Positions 9,115 through 16,193 of a DNA stretch of 64,000 nt are shown one piece after another; within the stretch, counting starts at the first letter, position 1; the number at the start of each line of letters is the position of its first letter. A model generated the notes under the pieces. It was not told the DNA's origin, searched no databases, and saw only the letters and a program-made list of their open reading frames with translations. The translations under genes were made by a program, and so were the position numbers. This stretch comes from Spirochaetes bacterium GWE1_32_154 (lineage in GTDB: Bacteria; Spirochaetota; GWE2-31-10). The DNA lies in NCBI GenBank assembly GCA_001829315.1, contig MIAY01000028.1, positions 1 through 64,000 of the forward strand, read 5' to 3'.

Positions 9115-9720
9115 TTACAAAACACCTTTGGGTAAATCAATGTCTTCCTGTTCAAAGAAACTGCTTTCACTATCATTGGCATCGTCTATTATATCATCAA
9201 AAGCAAACATGTTGCTGTATACTTCTTCGCTATCTTCATGTTCATCAAATTGAGGGCTTATTGTATTATCATCAGAAATAATATTGTTTTTTTCTGTTGT
9301 ACCAAAATCAAATGAGAACGATGTATCAACTTCTTCAGGTTCTGAAGCAAAAGAAGTAATTGTTTCAGATTCGATAACTTTGTTATCCTCTTTTTCTTCT
9401 TTGCTTTCAATAACCGGTTCTGAATGTATTGACTGATTTTCTGTCTTTTCAGTCGTTACCGGTGTGTTTGATTCGATATTTTCAAAATCAGGAAGCCTTT
9501 CAAGAATATTAATGATTTTTTGTTCAATTGTGTCATGAATTTTTTCACTATTACTCATTTTATCTTTAAGTTCAGTGTTTTGATTTGTAATAATTTGCAA
9601 TTGACTGTTTAATTCTTGAATTTGTTGTTTGTAGATTTTTTCATTTTCTTTTAATATTGTAATAATTCCGGCAGCTGATTCCACTTTTTTCAAAAGAATT
9701 TCTAATCTTTCAATATTCAT
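9115..9720 (-). CDS. coiled-coil protein with acidic tail, ZapB-like position
   Basis: 201 residues from the ATG at 9720, chosen because GGGAGGGCGG precedes it and because a longer frame would run into the rplT terminator hairpin. Residues 1-75 form a coiled coil (MNIERLEILLKKVESAAG, then heptads to ILERLP). The remaining 125 residues are low-complexity and rich in Glu, Asp and Ser, probably disordered. The N-terminal pattern resembles short ZapB/DUF904-type division proteins, and zapA follows 24 bp downstream, so a role in division is plausible but not shown. Confidence 0.55.
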   Translation of the reverse strand: MNIERLEILLKKVESAAGIITILKENEKIYKQQIQELNSQLQIITNQNTELKDKMSNSEKIHDTIEQKIINILERLPDFENIESNTPVTTEKTENQSIHSEPVIESKEEKEDNKVIESETITSFASEPEEVDTSFSFDFGTTEKNNIISDDNTISPQFDEHEDSEEVYSNMFAFDDIIDDANDSESSFFEQEDIDLPKGVL

Positions 9721-9748
9721 TTTCCGCCCTCCCAGGTATAGTCTACTA

Positions 9749-9789
9749 AATTTAATTACGGGGAGCATATGCTTCCCCGTAATTAAATT
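9749..9789 (-). terminator. long hairpin after rplT
   Basis: A 15-bp perfect inverted repeat (9749-9763 with 9775-9789) encloses AGCATATGCT plus one bulged T, giving a stem of about 20 bp. It lies between rplT and the coiled-coil gene. It lacks a clean T-run, so it may terminate weakly or act as a processing or stability element. Confidence 0.6.
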
Positions 9790-9817
9790 ACAATATAATT
9801 ATAATAAATAATAATTA

Positions 9818-10174
9818 TTATTTCAATGCAGCTTTAGCTGATTCAATTAATTGCTTGAAAGCATCAATGTTTTCAATAGCAAGGTTTGAAAGATTTTTTC
9901 TATTAATGTTAATGTTAGCTTTTTTTAAGCCATTCATAAATACAGAATAAGTGATTCCCTCATTTCTGCATGCAGCATTAATTCTTGCAATCCATAATTG
10001 TCTGAATATTCTTTTTTTCTGTTTTCTTCCAACATAAGCGTTTGACAACGCTTTAATCATGGCATTTTTTGCCGGTCTGAAAAGCTTAGATCTAGCACCT
10101 CTAAAACCTTTTGTGTATTTTAGAACGGTTCTTACTTTATGTTTACTTACTGTACCTGAAACTGCTCTTGGCAT
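9818..10174 (-). CDS. rplT: 50S ribosomal protein L20
   Basis: 118 residues, the normal L20 length. It has the basic N-terminus MPRAVSGTVSKHKVRTVLK and the core RIFRQLWIARINAACRNEG. L20 is an early 50S assembly protein that binds 23S rRNA. It is last in the conserved infC-rpmI-rplT operon and is followed by the long hairpin at 9749-9789. Confidence 0.98.
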   Translation of the reverse strand: MPRAVSGTVSKHKVRTVLKYTKGFRGARSKLFRPAKNAMIKALSNAYVGRKQKKRIFRQLWIARINAACRNEGITYSVFMNGLKKANININRKNLSNLAIENIDAFKQLIESAKAALK

Positions 10175-10194
10175 TTGTTACTCCTTAATTAATC

Positions 10195-10398
10195 TTACCC
10201 GTTAGGTAGAAGAGACATAACTCTCTTTGCTTCACATGGTTTTAATACTCCGGTGGATCTTAATCCTCTTTTTCTTTTTGAAGATTTCTTTGTAAGAATA
10301 TGTCGCCTGCCTTGTTTAGCATACAGTACTTTACCATTTTTGGTAATTCTAAATCTTTTGGCTGCGCTTTTGTTATTCTTCAGCTTGAATTTTTTCAT
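10195..10398 (-). CDS. rpmI: 50S ribosomal protein L35
   Basis: 67 residues, basic, with the L35 pattern KLKNNKSAAKRFRITKNGKV and RRHILTKKSSKRKR. It lies between infC and rplT, 20 bp before rplT, with an AGGAG site upstream. Confidence 0.97.
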   Translation of the reverse strand: MKKFKLKNNKSAAKRFRITKNGKVLYAKQGRRHILTKKSSKRKRGLRSTGVLKPCEAKRVMSLLPNG

Positions 10399-10459
10399 TA
10401 GATACTCCTTTAATAATTTATAAAAATAACAGCAAAAGAGGCAGCTATCCTCTTACCGT

Positions 10460-10981
10460 TTATTTTTTCTTAGCAACCGGTGCAACAATAATGTGCATCA
10501 TTTTACCTTCTAATGAAGGATCTTTCTCGACAATACCGACACCTTCCAAGTCTTCTTTGAATTTCATCAAAACTTCTTTTCCGAGATAGGTATGTGCCAT
10601 CTGTCGACCTTTAAAACGGATTGTGATTTTTACTTTATCACCCTCGTTAAGAAATTCCTTAACATGGTTTAATTTAAAATCATAATCATGCTTTTCTATT
10701 TTTGGTTGAAGTCTGATTTCTTTCAATTTTGTTATCTGTTGTTTCTTTTTAGCATCTTTGGCTTTTTTTTCAAGTTCGAATTTATATTTGCCAAAATCGA
10801 GTATTTTACAAACAGGCGGAACTGCGTTTGGAGAAATCTCAACTAAATCGAGTTCTTCTTCTGCTGCTAATTCTAATGCCTTTTCTATTGAGATTACCTC
10901 AGGTTTTTCTGAATCGTCAATGATTAGTAAAACCTCTTTTACTCTGATGTTTTCGTTGATTCTAAGTTCTTTGCTTGCCAG
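10460..10981 (-). CDS. infC: translation initiation factor IF-3 with non-AUG start
   Basis: The only ATG-initiated frame covers just the C-terminal 88 residues. Reading upstream in frame gives a complete N-terminal domain (ELRINENIRVKEVLLI, LDLVEISPNAVPPVCKILDF) and a basic linker, with no ATG, GTG or TTG at the right place. The start is therefore CTG at 10981-10979 (6 bases after AAGGAG) or ATT at 10984-10982 (3 bases after), giving 173-174 residues, the normal IF-3 length. IF-3 rejects non-canonical start codons, and E. coli infC uses AUU for autoregulation, so this is likely a feedback device. It follows thrS by 17 bp in the usual thrS-infC-rpmI-rplT order. Confidence 0.93.
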   Translation of the reverse strand: MASKELRINENIRVKEVLLIIDDSEKPEVISIEKALELAAEEELDLVEISPNAVPPVCKILDFGKYKFELEKKAKDAKKKQQITKLKEIRLQPKIEKHDYDFKLNHVKEFLNEGDKVKITIRFKGRQMAHTYLGKEVLMKFKEDLEGVGIVEKDPSLEGKMMHIIVAPVAKKK

Positions 10982-10998
10982 AATTAACTCCTTTTATA

Positions 10999-12900
10999 TT
11001 AATTATTTTTTAGCTCATTTATGAATGAAATAATATCACCAAACGGTACTTCAGTCATTGTGTTTTCATCGGCCTTTCTGATTCCTATAACTCTATCAGA
11101 AACTTCTTTGTCTCCAATAATAATAAGATGACTAACTCTTTCAAGCCTTGCTTGTTTAATTTTAGAACCGAGTTTATCATCAGTTTCATCTATTTTAACT
11201 CTTATATCATTATTTTGCAAGATATTTTTAATTTCATATGCATAATCTTTATGAGTATTTGCAACAGTTAATATTCTCACTTGTTCAGGAGCAAGCCAGA
11301 AAGGAAATTTTCCTTTATAATTTTCAATAAGTATACCAATAAACCGTTCAATAGAACCTAATACTGTTCTATGGAGCATTACAGGCCGGTGTTTTTGTCC
11401 GTCTGTACCGATATACGAAATATCAAATCGTTCAGGAAGTGCAAAGTCACATTGAATTGTACCGCATTGCCAACTTCTTCCGATTGCATCTTTTATGTGA
11501 AAATCAATTTTCGGACCGTAAAATGCACCGTCACCGGGATTTAATTTGTATTCAAGTTCTAATTCCTCAAGAGTTTCTTTTAATGACCGTTCAGCGATTT
11601 CCCAAATTTCATCACTGCCGATTGATTTCTCCGGCCTTGTTGATAGTTCAAGGTGAACATTATCAAATCCGAATTTTGCATAAACTTTCTGAACTAATCG
11701 TATTACATCTTTAACTTCATCTTTAACCTGTTCTCTTGTACAATAAATATGAGCATCATCCTGAGTGAATTGTCTTACTCTCATTAATCCATGAAGAACG
11801 CCTGATTTTTCATGTCTGTGAACTAATCCCAATTCAGCAATTTTTAAAGGAAGTTCTCTGTATGAGTGAATTCCGTCATTGAATATTAATAAACCACCCG
11901 GACAATTCATTGGTTTTATCGCGTATTCTTCTTTATCAATTTCAGTAAAATACATATTGTCTTTATAATTATCCCAATGACCTGATCTGTGCCATAAATC
12001 AACATTAAGCATAATCGGTGTTTTTACTTCCTGATAACCGGCTCTTGTATGTTCTTTTCGCCAGTATTCAACAATTGTGTTATATAATGTCATTCCATTA
12101 GGTTTCCAGAATGGAAAACCGGGACCTTCATTGTAAAAACCGAATAAATTCATTTCTTTACCGATTTTTCTGTGATCTCTTTCTTTTGATTCTTCAATCA
12201 TTGTGAGGTATTGTTTGAGGGATTTACTGTCAGAAAATGCTGTTCCGTAAATTCTTTGCAGCATTTTATTTTTTTCGTCACCCCTCCAGTATGCACCGGA
12301 TAACTTCATAATTTTAAATGCTTTTACATATTTCGTTGATGCTACATGAGGACCTCTGCATAAATCGGTAAAATCACCATTTTTATAAAATGATATTGAA
12401 CCGTCCTGTAAATCTCTGATAAGTTCAACTTTATAGATTTCGCCATCATTGGAGAATTTTTTAATTGCATCTTCTTTGGACACAAATGATTTTTCAAATT
12501 TCTGATTAGCATCAATTATTTTCTGCATTTCATTTTCAATGGCTTCAAAATCTTCTTCATTAAATCGATGCTCAGAGTCAAAATCATAGTAAAAACCATT
12601 TTCTATTGATGGTCCGATTGTTATTTTCGTGTCGGGATAAAGGTGTTTAACGGCACTTGCCATTATATGGGATGCAGAATGTCGAATAATTTCTAAACCT
12701 TCTACAGAGCTTAGAGAAATCCACTCAATGGAAACATCTTCATTAAGAGGTTCGTTTAATTCTACAATTTTTTCATTACATCGTGCAGCGGCCATCATAT
12801 ATTGTGCACCGGATATATGTTCGTGAATTAAATCTGAAAGCGAATTACCTTTTTCAATTTCATATATTTTATTACCGATTGTAACTTTTATTTTTGACAT
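10999..12900 (-). CDS. thrS: threonyl-tRNA synthetase
   Basis: 633 residues, the full four-domain enzyme: TGS domain (1-62), editing domain (about 63-230, with HSASHIMASAVKHLYP and TDLCRGPHV), class II catalytic core (about 240-530) and anticodon-binding domain (about 535-633, starting LAPEQVRIL). The zinc site is represented by the Cys of MNCPGG, the His of DDAHIYC and the His of MLHRTVLGS; the usual MNCPGH reads MNCPGG here. It charges tRNA-Thr. It is the first gene of the thrS-infC-rpmI-rplT block, and divergent from the cyclase genes. Confidence 0.97.
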   Translation of the reverse strand: MSKIKVTIGNKIYEIEKGNSLSDLIHEHISGAQYMMAAARCNEKIVELNEPLNEDVSIEWISLSSVEGLEIIRHSASHIMASAVKHLYPDTKITIGPSIENGFYYDFDSEHRFNEEDFEAIENEMQKIIDANQKFEKSFVSKEDAIKKFSNDGEIYKVELIRDLQDGSISFYKNGDFTDLCRGPHVASTKYVKAFKIMKLSGAYWRGDEKNKMLQRIYGTAFSDSKSLKQYLTMIEESKERDHRKIGKEMNLFGFYNEGPGFPFWKPNGMTLYNTIVEYWRKEHTRAGYQEVKTPIMLNVDLWHRSGHWDNYKDNMYFTEIDKEEYAIKPMNCPGGLLIFNDGIHSYRELPLKIAELGLVHRHEKSGVLHGLMRVRQFTQDDAHIYCTREQVKDEVKDVIRLVQKVYAKFGFDNVHLELSTRPEKSIGSDEIWEIAERSLKETLEELELEYKLNPGDGAFYGPKIDFHIKDAIGRSWQCGTIQCDFALPERFDISYIGTDGQKHRPVMLHRTVLGSIERFIGILIENYKGKFPFWLAPEQVRILTVANTHKDYAYEIKNILQNNDIRVKIDETDDKLGSKIKQARLERVSHLIIIGDKEVSDRVIGIRKADENTMTEVPFGDIISFINELKNN

Positions 12901-13212
12901 ATTTAATCCTTTTAATTATATTAAAATAGAAAAATGTTGCTAATTCATAAATAAATCTGTCTTTGTAACAATTTTATGGTTTAAAGTACAGAATAACAGA
13001 CGATAGCTTTCTTTTTTTTTAACATTATCGCATAATATAAAAAAAAATAAATAAATTCAATATTTATATCAATATTTGTTCTTTTGAGTGTTATAATTGC
13101 CGATTATTTATGAGTGAAATTATTACGTCATTTACGTTATTGAATAAAATAATCTTTTAATTTTACAAAAACTATATTATAATACTTATTATTACGATAA
13201 CAAGGCGTTTAT
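12901..13212. other. divergent intergenic region thrS / cyclases
   Basis: 312 bp, AT-rich, with no coding frame or strong hairpin seen. It should hold both divergent promoters. A TATAAT at 13178-13183 is 30 bp before the first cyclase gene but has no recognisable -35. The thrS side has only a loose TTGTTA / TATGAA pair. Confidence 0.5.
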
Positions 13213-14517
13213 ATGAATGATGCAAAAAAAAACGATAATACTGTCAATAGTAATTCAGTTCAAGGTGAAGAAAAAGTAATTAAAATTTATAAGATGTTAT
13301 TGCCTATACAGATGTTTATTACAGTTGCATTCTTTTTTTATGAATTTATTTTTATACATATTTACCAGAAATATTATATGTTTTTTTTTATTGTATTATT
13401 GTTTTTTTACTTTTATTTTTACTTTATAAAAAAATATTTATCAAAGATAAAATGGTTTTTATTGTTTCAATATTTGAATACAACTCTTGAAATTTCAGTA
13501 GTAACTCTCGCTATTTTAATTTTCTCATTATCAATTAATCCTGATACTGTTTTAATTGGTCCATTTATTATGATTTATATTCTGGTTATTGTTGCTACCG
13601 GGTTCAGGCAATCATTACAGATTTCGTTTTATGCAGCAATTTTAGCAGTCATTCAACATTTATTAATATTTTATTACCTTATTAAACAGGTTAAGCCGGA
13701 TATCTTAATGGCTATAATTGATTTCGGTCCTCAAGGTACTTTTCAGAAAACACTATATATATTGTTAGCAGGTTTAATTAGTGGTTTACTTGCTAATCAT
13801 ACAAAAAAGATTATTAATAATGTATCAAAAAGCACTTTAGAACAATATCAACTAAAAAATACTTTCGGACAATATGTATCAAATGAAGTAAGAGATTATG
13901 TTTTACGGGCTGATTTTGACGGGGCAGGTGATTTAAAGTATGGAGCGGTCCTTTTTTCAGATTTACGAAATTTTACAACAATTATGGAAAGTTCTCAGAG
14001 TAAATTTATGTTAAGTCATTTGAATGAATATTTTACTGAAATGGTTGATATAATTCAAATGAATAATGGGGTGGTCAGTAAGTTTGTAGGTGATGCAATT
14101 CTTGCTGTCTTTGGCGTTTTTTCGTATGAAAAAGATTCAATATCACCGGAAGATTTTGCTGTTATGGCAGCTATTCAAATGGAAGAAAGACTTGAAGAGT
14201 TAAATAAAATATGGCTTAATGATAATAAAGCTCATTTAAAGATGGGAATCGGGATTGATTCGGGTAATCTTATTGTTGGTAATGTCGGTTGTGAAGATAG
14301 AATGGAATTTACCTGTATTGGAGAGGTTGTTAATTCAGCTATGGATATTGAAGATTTGACTAAACGATTTAATGTTAAACTTTTAATCTCTGATAATGTG
14401 CATTCGGCAATTAAAGATAATATATCGTTTGAAAGCAGAATTATTGCTCATAAAGAAGCTGTTTGTGACGGGAAAAAGTTTGTTTCTCTTTATACGGTAG
14501 AAGATCAAATTATATAG
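13213..14517 (+). CDS. membrane class III cyclase homologue lacking the catalytic arginine
   Basis: 434 residues. The N-terminal half (about 30-200) contains roughly six hydrophobic helices, a membrane sensor module. The C-terminal half (about 235-430) is a class III nucleotidyl cyclase domain. The metal-binding aspartates are present: D250 in FSDLRNFT and D294 in KFVGDAILAVFG. The region that normally reads VN-TAS-R reads VNSAMDIE, so the transition-state arginine is replaced by D378, whereas the next gene keeps it. It may be a weak or inactive subunit, a heterodimer partner or a nucleotide sensor. Only 15 bp separate it from the paralogue, so they are co-transcribed. Confidence 0.85.
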   Translation: MNDAKKNDNTVNSNSVQGEEKVIKIYKMLLPIQMFITVAFFFYEFIFIHIYQKYYMFFFIVLLFFYFYFYFIKKYLSKIKWFLLFQYLNTTLEISVVTLAILIFSLSINPDTVLIGPFIMIYILVIVATGFRQSLQISFYAAILAVIQHLLIFYYLIKQVKPDILMAIIDFGPQGTFQKTLYILLAGLISGLLANHTKKIINNVSKSTLEQYQLKNTFGQYVSNEVRDYVLRADFDGAGDLKYGAVLFSDLRNFTTIMESSQSKFMLSHLNEYFTEMVDIIQMNNGVVSKFVGDAILAVFGVFSYEKDSISPEDFAVMAAIQMEERLEELNKIWLNDNKAHLKMGIGIDSGNLIVGNVGCEDRMEFTCIGEVVNSAMDIEDLTKRFNVKLLISDNVHSAIKDNISFESRIIAHKEAVCDGKKFVSLYTVEDQII

Positions 14518-14532
14518 TTTAAAAGGACTGCT

Positions 14533-15852
14533 ATGGATAATATTGCACAAAACGAAAAAAAAGCTTTTTTCGAATATTACATAAAAGAACAAATTGAAGA
14601 TGAATCAAGAAAAGCAGAATTACTGGTTATCAGGATTTTTAAAACGGTTGTTCCTGTTTTTACAGGTGTTCCTGTTTTATACATTATTTCAAATTTTCTG
14701 TCTAAAAAAGATATTAGTGTTTTTTATTGGTTTTTATTATTATATCTGGTTTTTATTACTATTTATCACAGAATTGTAGAGTTTTTCTTAAAGCGTGGTG
14801 CAGATTCTTTTGTGTTGCGATTTATTAATGTTACTATTGAAATTACAACAATCAGCATTGTCATAATCAGTATGTATAGAGCTTTTGATGCTACAGCAAT
14901 GTTGTCAGGCCCTCTTGTTATGGTTTATATGATTATGATTATTATGACCGGCTTTCGTTATTCTTTTAGATTATGTTTGTTTTCAGGAATTATGGCTGCT
15001 TTTCAGCATTTTCTTCTTTATTTGTATATGATTAGAGAAGTTCCTGATTGGTTAATAGAAAGATTAATGGATTTTGGGCCGTCAGGAATTATTCAAAAGA
15101 GTTTATATCTTGTTTTCGCCGGTGTGATAAGCAGTACTCTTGCTTTGTATGCTAAAACAATGATTTTACAGAACGCAACAAAAACACTTGAAAATACCGA
15201 GTTAAAAAATACATTTGGTCAATTTGTATCGAATGAAATACGTGATATTATTTTAAATGGTAAAATCGATATTAATGGAGAGGAAAGAGAAGGTGTTATT
15301 TTATTTACAGATATCATTAATTTTAATGAATTTCTAAATGAGACCAAGCCTACATTGGTTGTCAGTCAGTTGAATGAATATTTAAAAGATATGGTAAAGG
15401 TTATTTCGGATAATTTTGGAGTTATTAATAAATTTGTTTCTGATGATATAATGGCTGTATTCGGTCTTATTGACAATAAGAGTAATTCTGAATTCTGTGC
15501 TGTTAAATGTGCTGTTGTTATGCAACAACAACTTGATTTACTTAATCAAAAGTGGTCTTTAGAAAATAAATTTCAATTCAAAATGTGTATTGGTATTACC
15601 TCCGGTCCTTTTGTTGCCGGAAATATTGGCAGTAAAGATAGGAAAGAGTTTACCTGTATTGGAGATACGGTAAATACTGCAAGCAGATTAGGGGGAATTG
15701 CTAAAAAATTTGATAAAGGTGTCGTTGTATCTGAAGAATTAAAAAATAAATTGGAATATGAAATGATTTTTAATTTTGCTCATATTGGTGATATTTCTTT
15801 AAAAGGAAAACAAAGAACAGTTAATGCGTATTCAGTTGAACTGGTTGTTTGA
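14533..15852 (+). CDS. membrane class III adenylate/guanylate cyclase
   Basis: 439 residues, a paralogue of the preceding gene with the same six-helix membrane N-terminus (about 35-215) and a class III cyclase domain (about 245-437). Metal-binding aspartates are D260 (FTDIINF) and D304 (KFVSDDIMAVFG). The catalytic Asn and R385 are intact in CIGDTVNTASRLGGI. It should make cAMP, or possibly cGMP; specificity cannot be fixed by eye. It is the second gene of a two-gene unit, and a heterodimer with the degenerate partner is possible. Confidence 0.9.
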   Translation: MDNIAQNEKKAFFEYYIKEQIEDESRKAELLVIRIFKTVVPVFTGVPVLYIISNFLSKKDISVFYWFLLLYLVFITIYHRIVEFFLKRGADSFVLRFINVTIEITTISIVIISMYRAFDATAMLSGPLVMVYMIMIIMTGFRYSFRLCLFSGIMAAFQHFLLYLYMIREVPDWLIERLMDFGPSGIIQKSLYLVFAGVISSTLALYAKTMILQNATKTLENTELKNTFGQFVSNEIRDIILNGKIDINGEEREGVILFTDIINFNEFLNETKPTLVVSQLNEYLKDMVKVISDNFGVINKFVSDDIMAVFGLIDNKSNSEFCAVKCAVVMQQQLDLLNQKWSLENKFQFKMCIGITSGPFVAGNIGSKDRKEFTCIGDTVNTASRLGGIAKKFDKGVVVSEELKNKLEYEMIFNFAHIGDISLKGKQRTVNAYSVELVV

Positions 15853-15888
15853 CTGGTTTCTAATTATTTAAAAAAATAAAAAAACAAG

Positions 15889-15944
15889 TTGACATAAAAT
15901 AATTTTACTAATATAATTATAATAATACACTCTATAATAGAGTA
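15889..15944 (+). promoter_or_regulatory. consensus promoter of the ilv-leu operon, with hairpin at the transcript start
   Basis: TTGACA (15889-15894), 17 bp, TATAAT (15912-15917): an exact consensus promoter. It is followed by the inverted repeat ACTCTA-TAA-TAGAGT at about 15930-15944, overlapping or just after the predicted transcription start; this may be an operator or a 5' stabilising hairpin. Confidence 0.88.
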
Positions 15945-15961
15945 TTTTAAAAGGATATACT

Positions 15962-16054
15962 ATGTTTGCTAAAAACCTGCTTACAGTCGTTTTTTTTCTT
16001 CTCGTATTAGTCGTTGGGTTGAATAAACGGGTGGCGGGTTATCTGTATAGATAA
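15962..16054 (+). CDS. Leu/Val-rich leader peptide of the ilvBN-leuA attenuator
   Basis: A 30-codon frame starting at an ATG preceded by AAAGGA, within the ilv leader. The peptide has seven Leu and six Val and no Ile, clustered in the segment LLTVVFFLLVLVV (residues 6-18), and ends at TAA 16052-16054. It is followed at once by alternative hairpins and a terminator ahead of ilvB. This is the classical design of a branched-chain attenuator, in which shortage of charged Leu- or Val-tRNA stalls the ribosome and permits read-through. The peptide itself needs no function after synthesis. Confidence 0.88.
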   Translation: MFAKNLLTVVFFLLVLVVGLNKRVAGYLYR

Positions 16055-16107
16055 ACTACAGATTAAGAATCTGTGGAAGAGCCATCCGGGTAGGATGGCT
16101 TTTTTTA
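16029..16107 (+). promoter_or_regulatory. transcription attenuator of the ilvB operon
   Basis: Terminator stem AGCCATCC (16080-16087), loop GGGTA, GGATGGCT (16093-16100), then seven T. Competing structure: GGGTGGC (16029-16035, inside the last codons of the leader peptide) can pair fully (one G-U) with GCCATCC (16081-16087) and block the terminator. A further switch exists between ATCTGTA (16041-16047), TACAGAT (16057-16063) and AATCTGT (16068-16074). A ribosome that reaches the leader stop would mask GGGTGGC and allow termination; a ribosome stalled at the Leu/Val codons would leave it free for antitermination. This mechanism is inferred from the pairing. Confidence 0.85.
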
Positions 16108-16116
16108 TTATTGTTT

Positions 16117-16167
16117 AGAGTTTTTTGCAAAAATACTCTTTATATCTCGAATTTTTGGAAGAAGTTA
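16117..16167. repeat. dispersed ~51-bp hairpin repeat, copy 1 (diverged)
   Basis: Shares most positions with the copy at 40141: TTGCAAAAATACTCTTT, then TATCTCGAATTTTTG. One arm has a G for C change that weakens the stem. It lies inside the ilv leader, between the attenuator and the ilvB start. Confidence 0.75.
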
Positions 16168-16193
16168 CTGTAGAAAATAAAAGGGGGCAGAAT

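Noticed and set aside
9749-9789. Coding start of the coiled-coil protein at 9768
   Set aside because: That start lies within the rplT hairpin and lacks a ribosome site; the ATG at 9720 follows GGGAGGGCGG.
10460-10726. A short 88-residue IF-3-like gene starting at the internal ATG
   Set aside because: The upstream in-frame sequence encodes a complete, conserved IF-3 N-terminal domain with a ribosome site, so the gene is full length with a non-AUG start.
12901-13212. T-box or thrS leader regulation
   Set aside because: No T-box signature and no stable competing hairpins are visible on the minus strand before thrS.
16125-16193. N-terminal extension of IlvB from an ATG at 16125
   Set aside because: The extra codons are the dispersed hairpin repeat, and the ATG at 16194 has a strong ribosome site and matches the family start.
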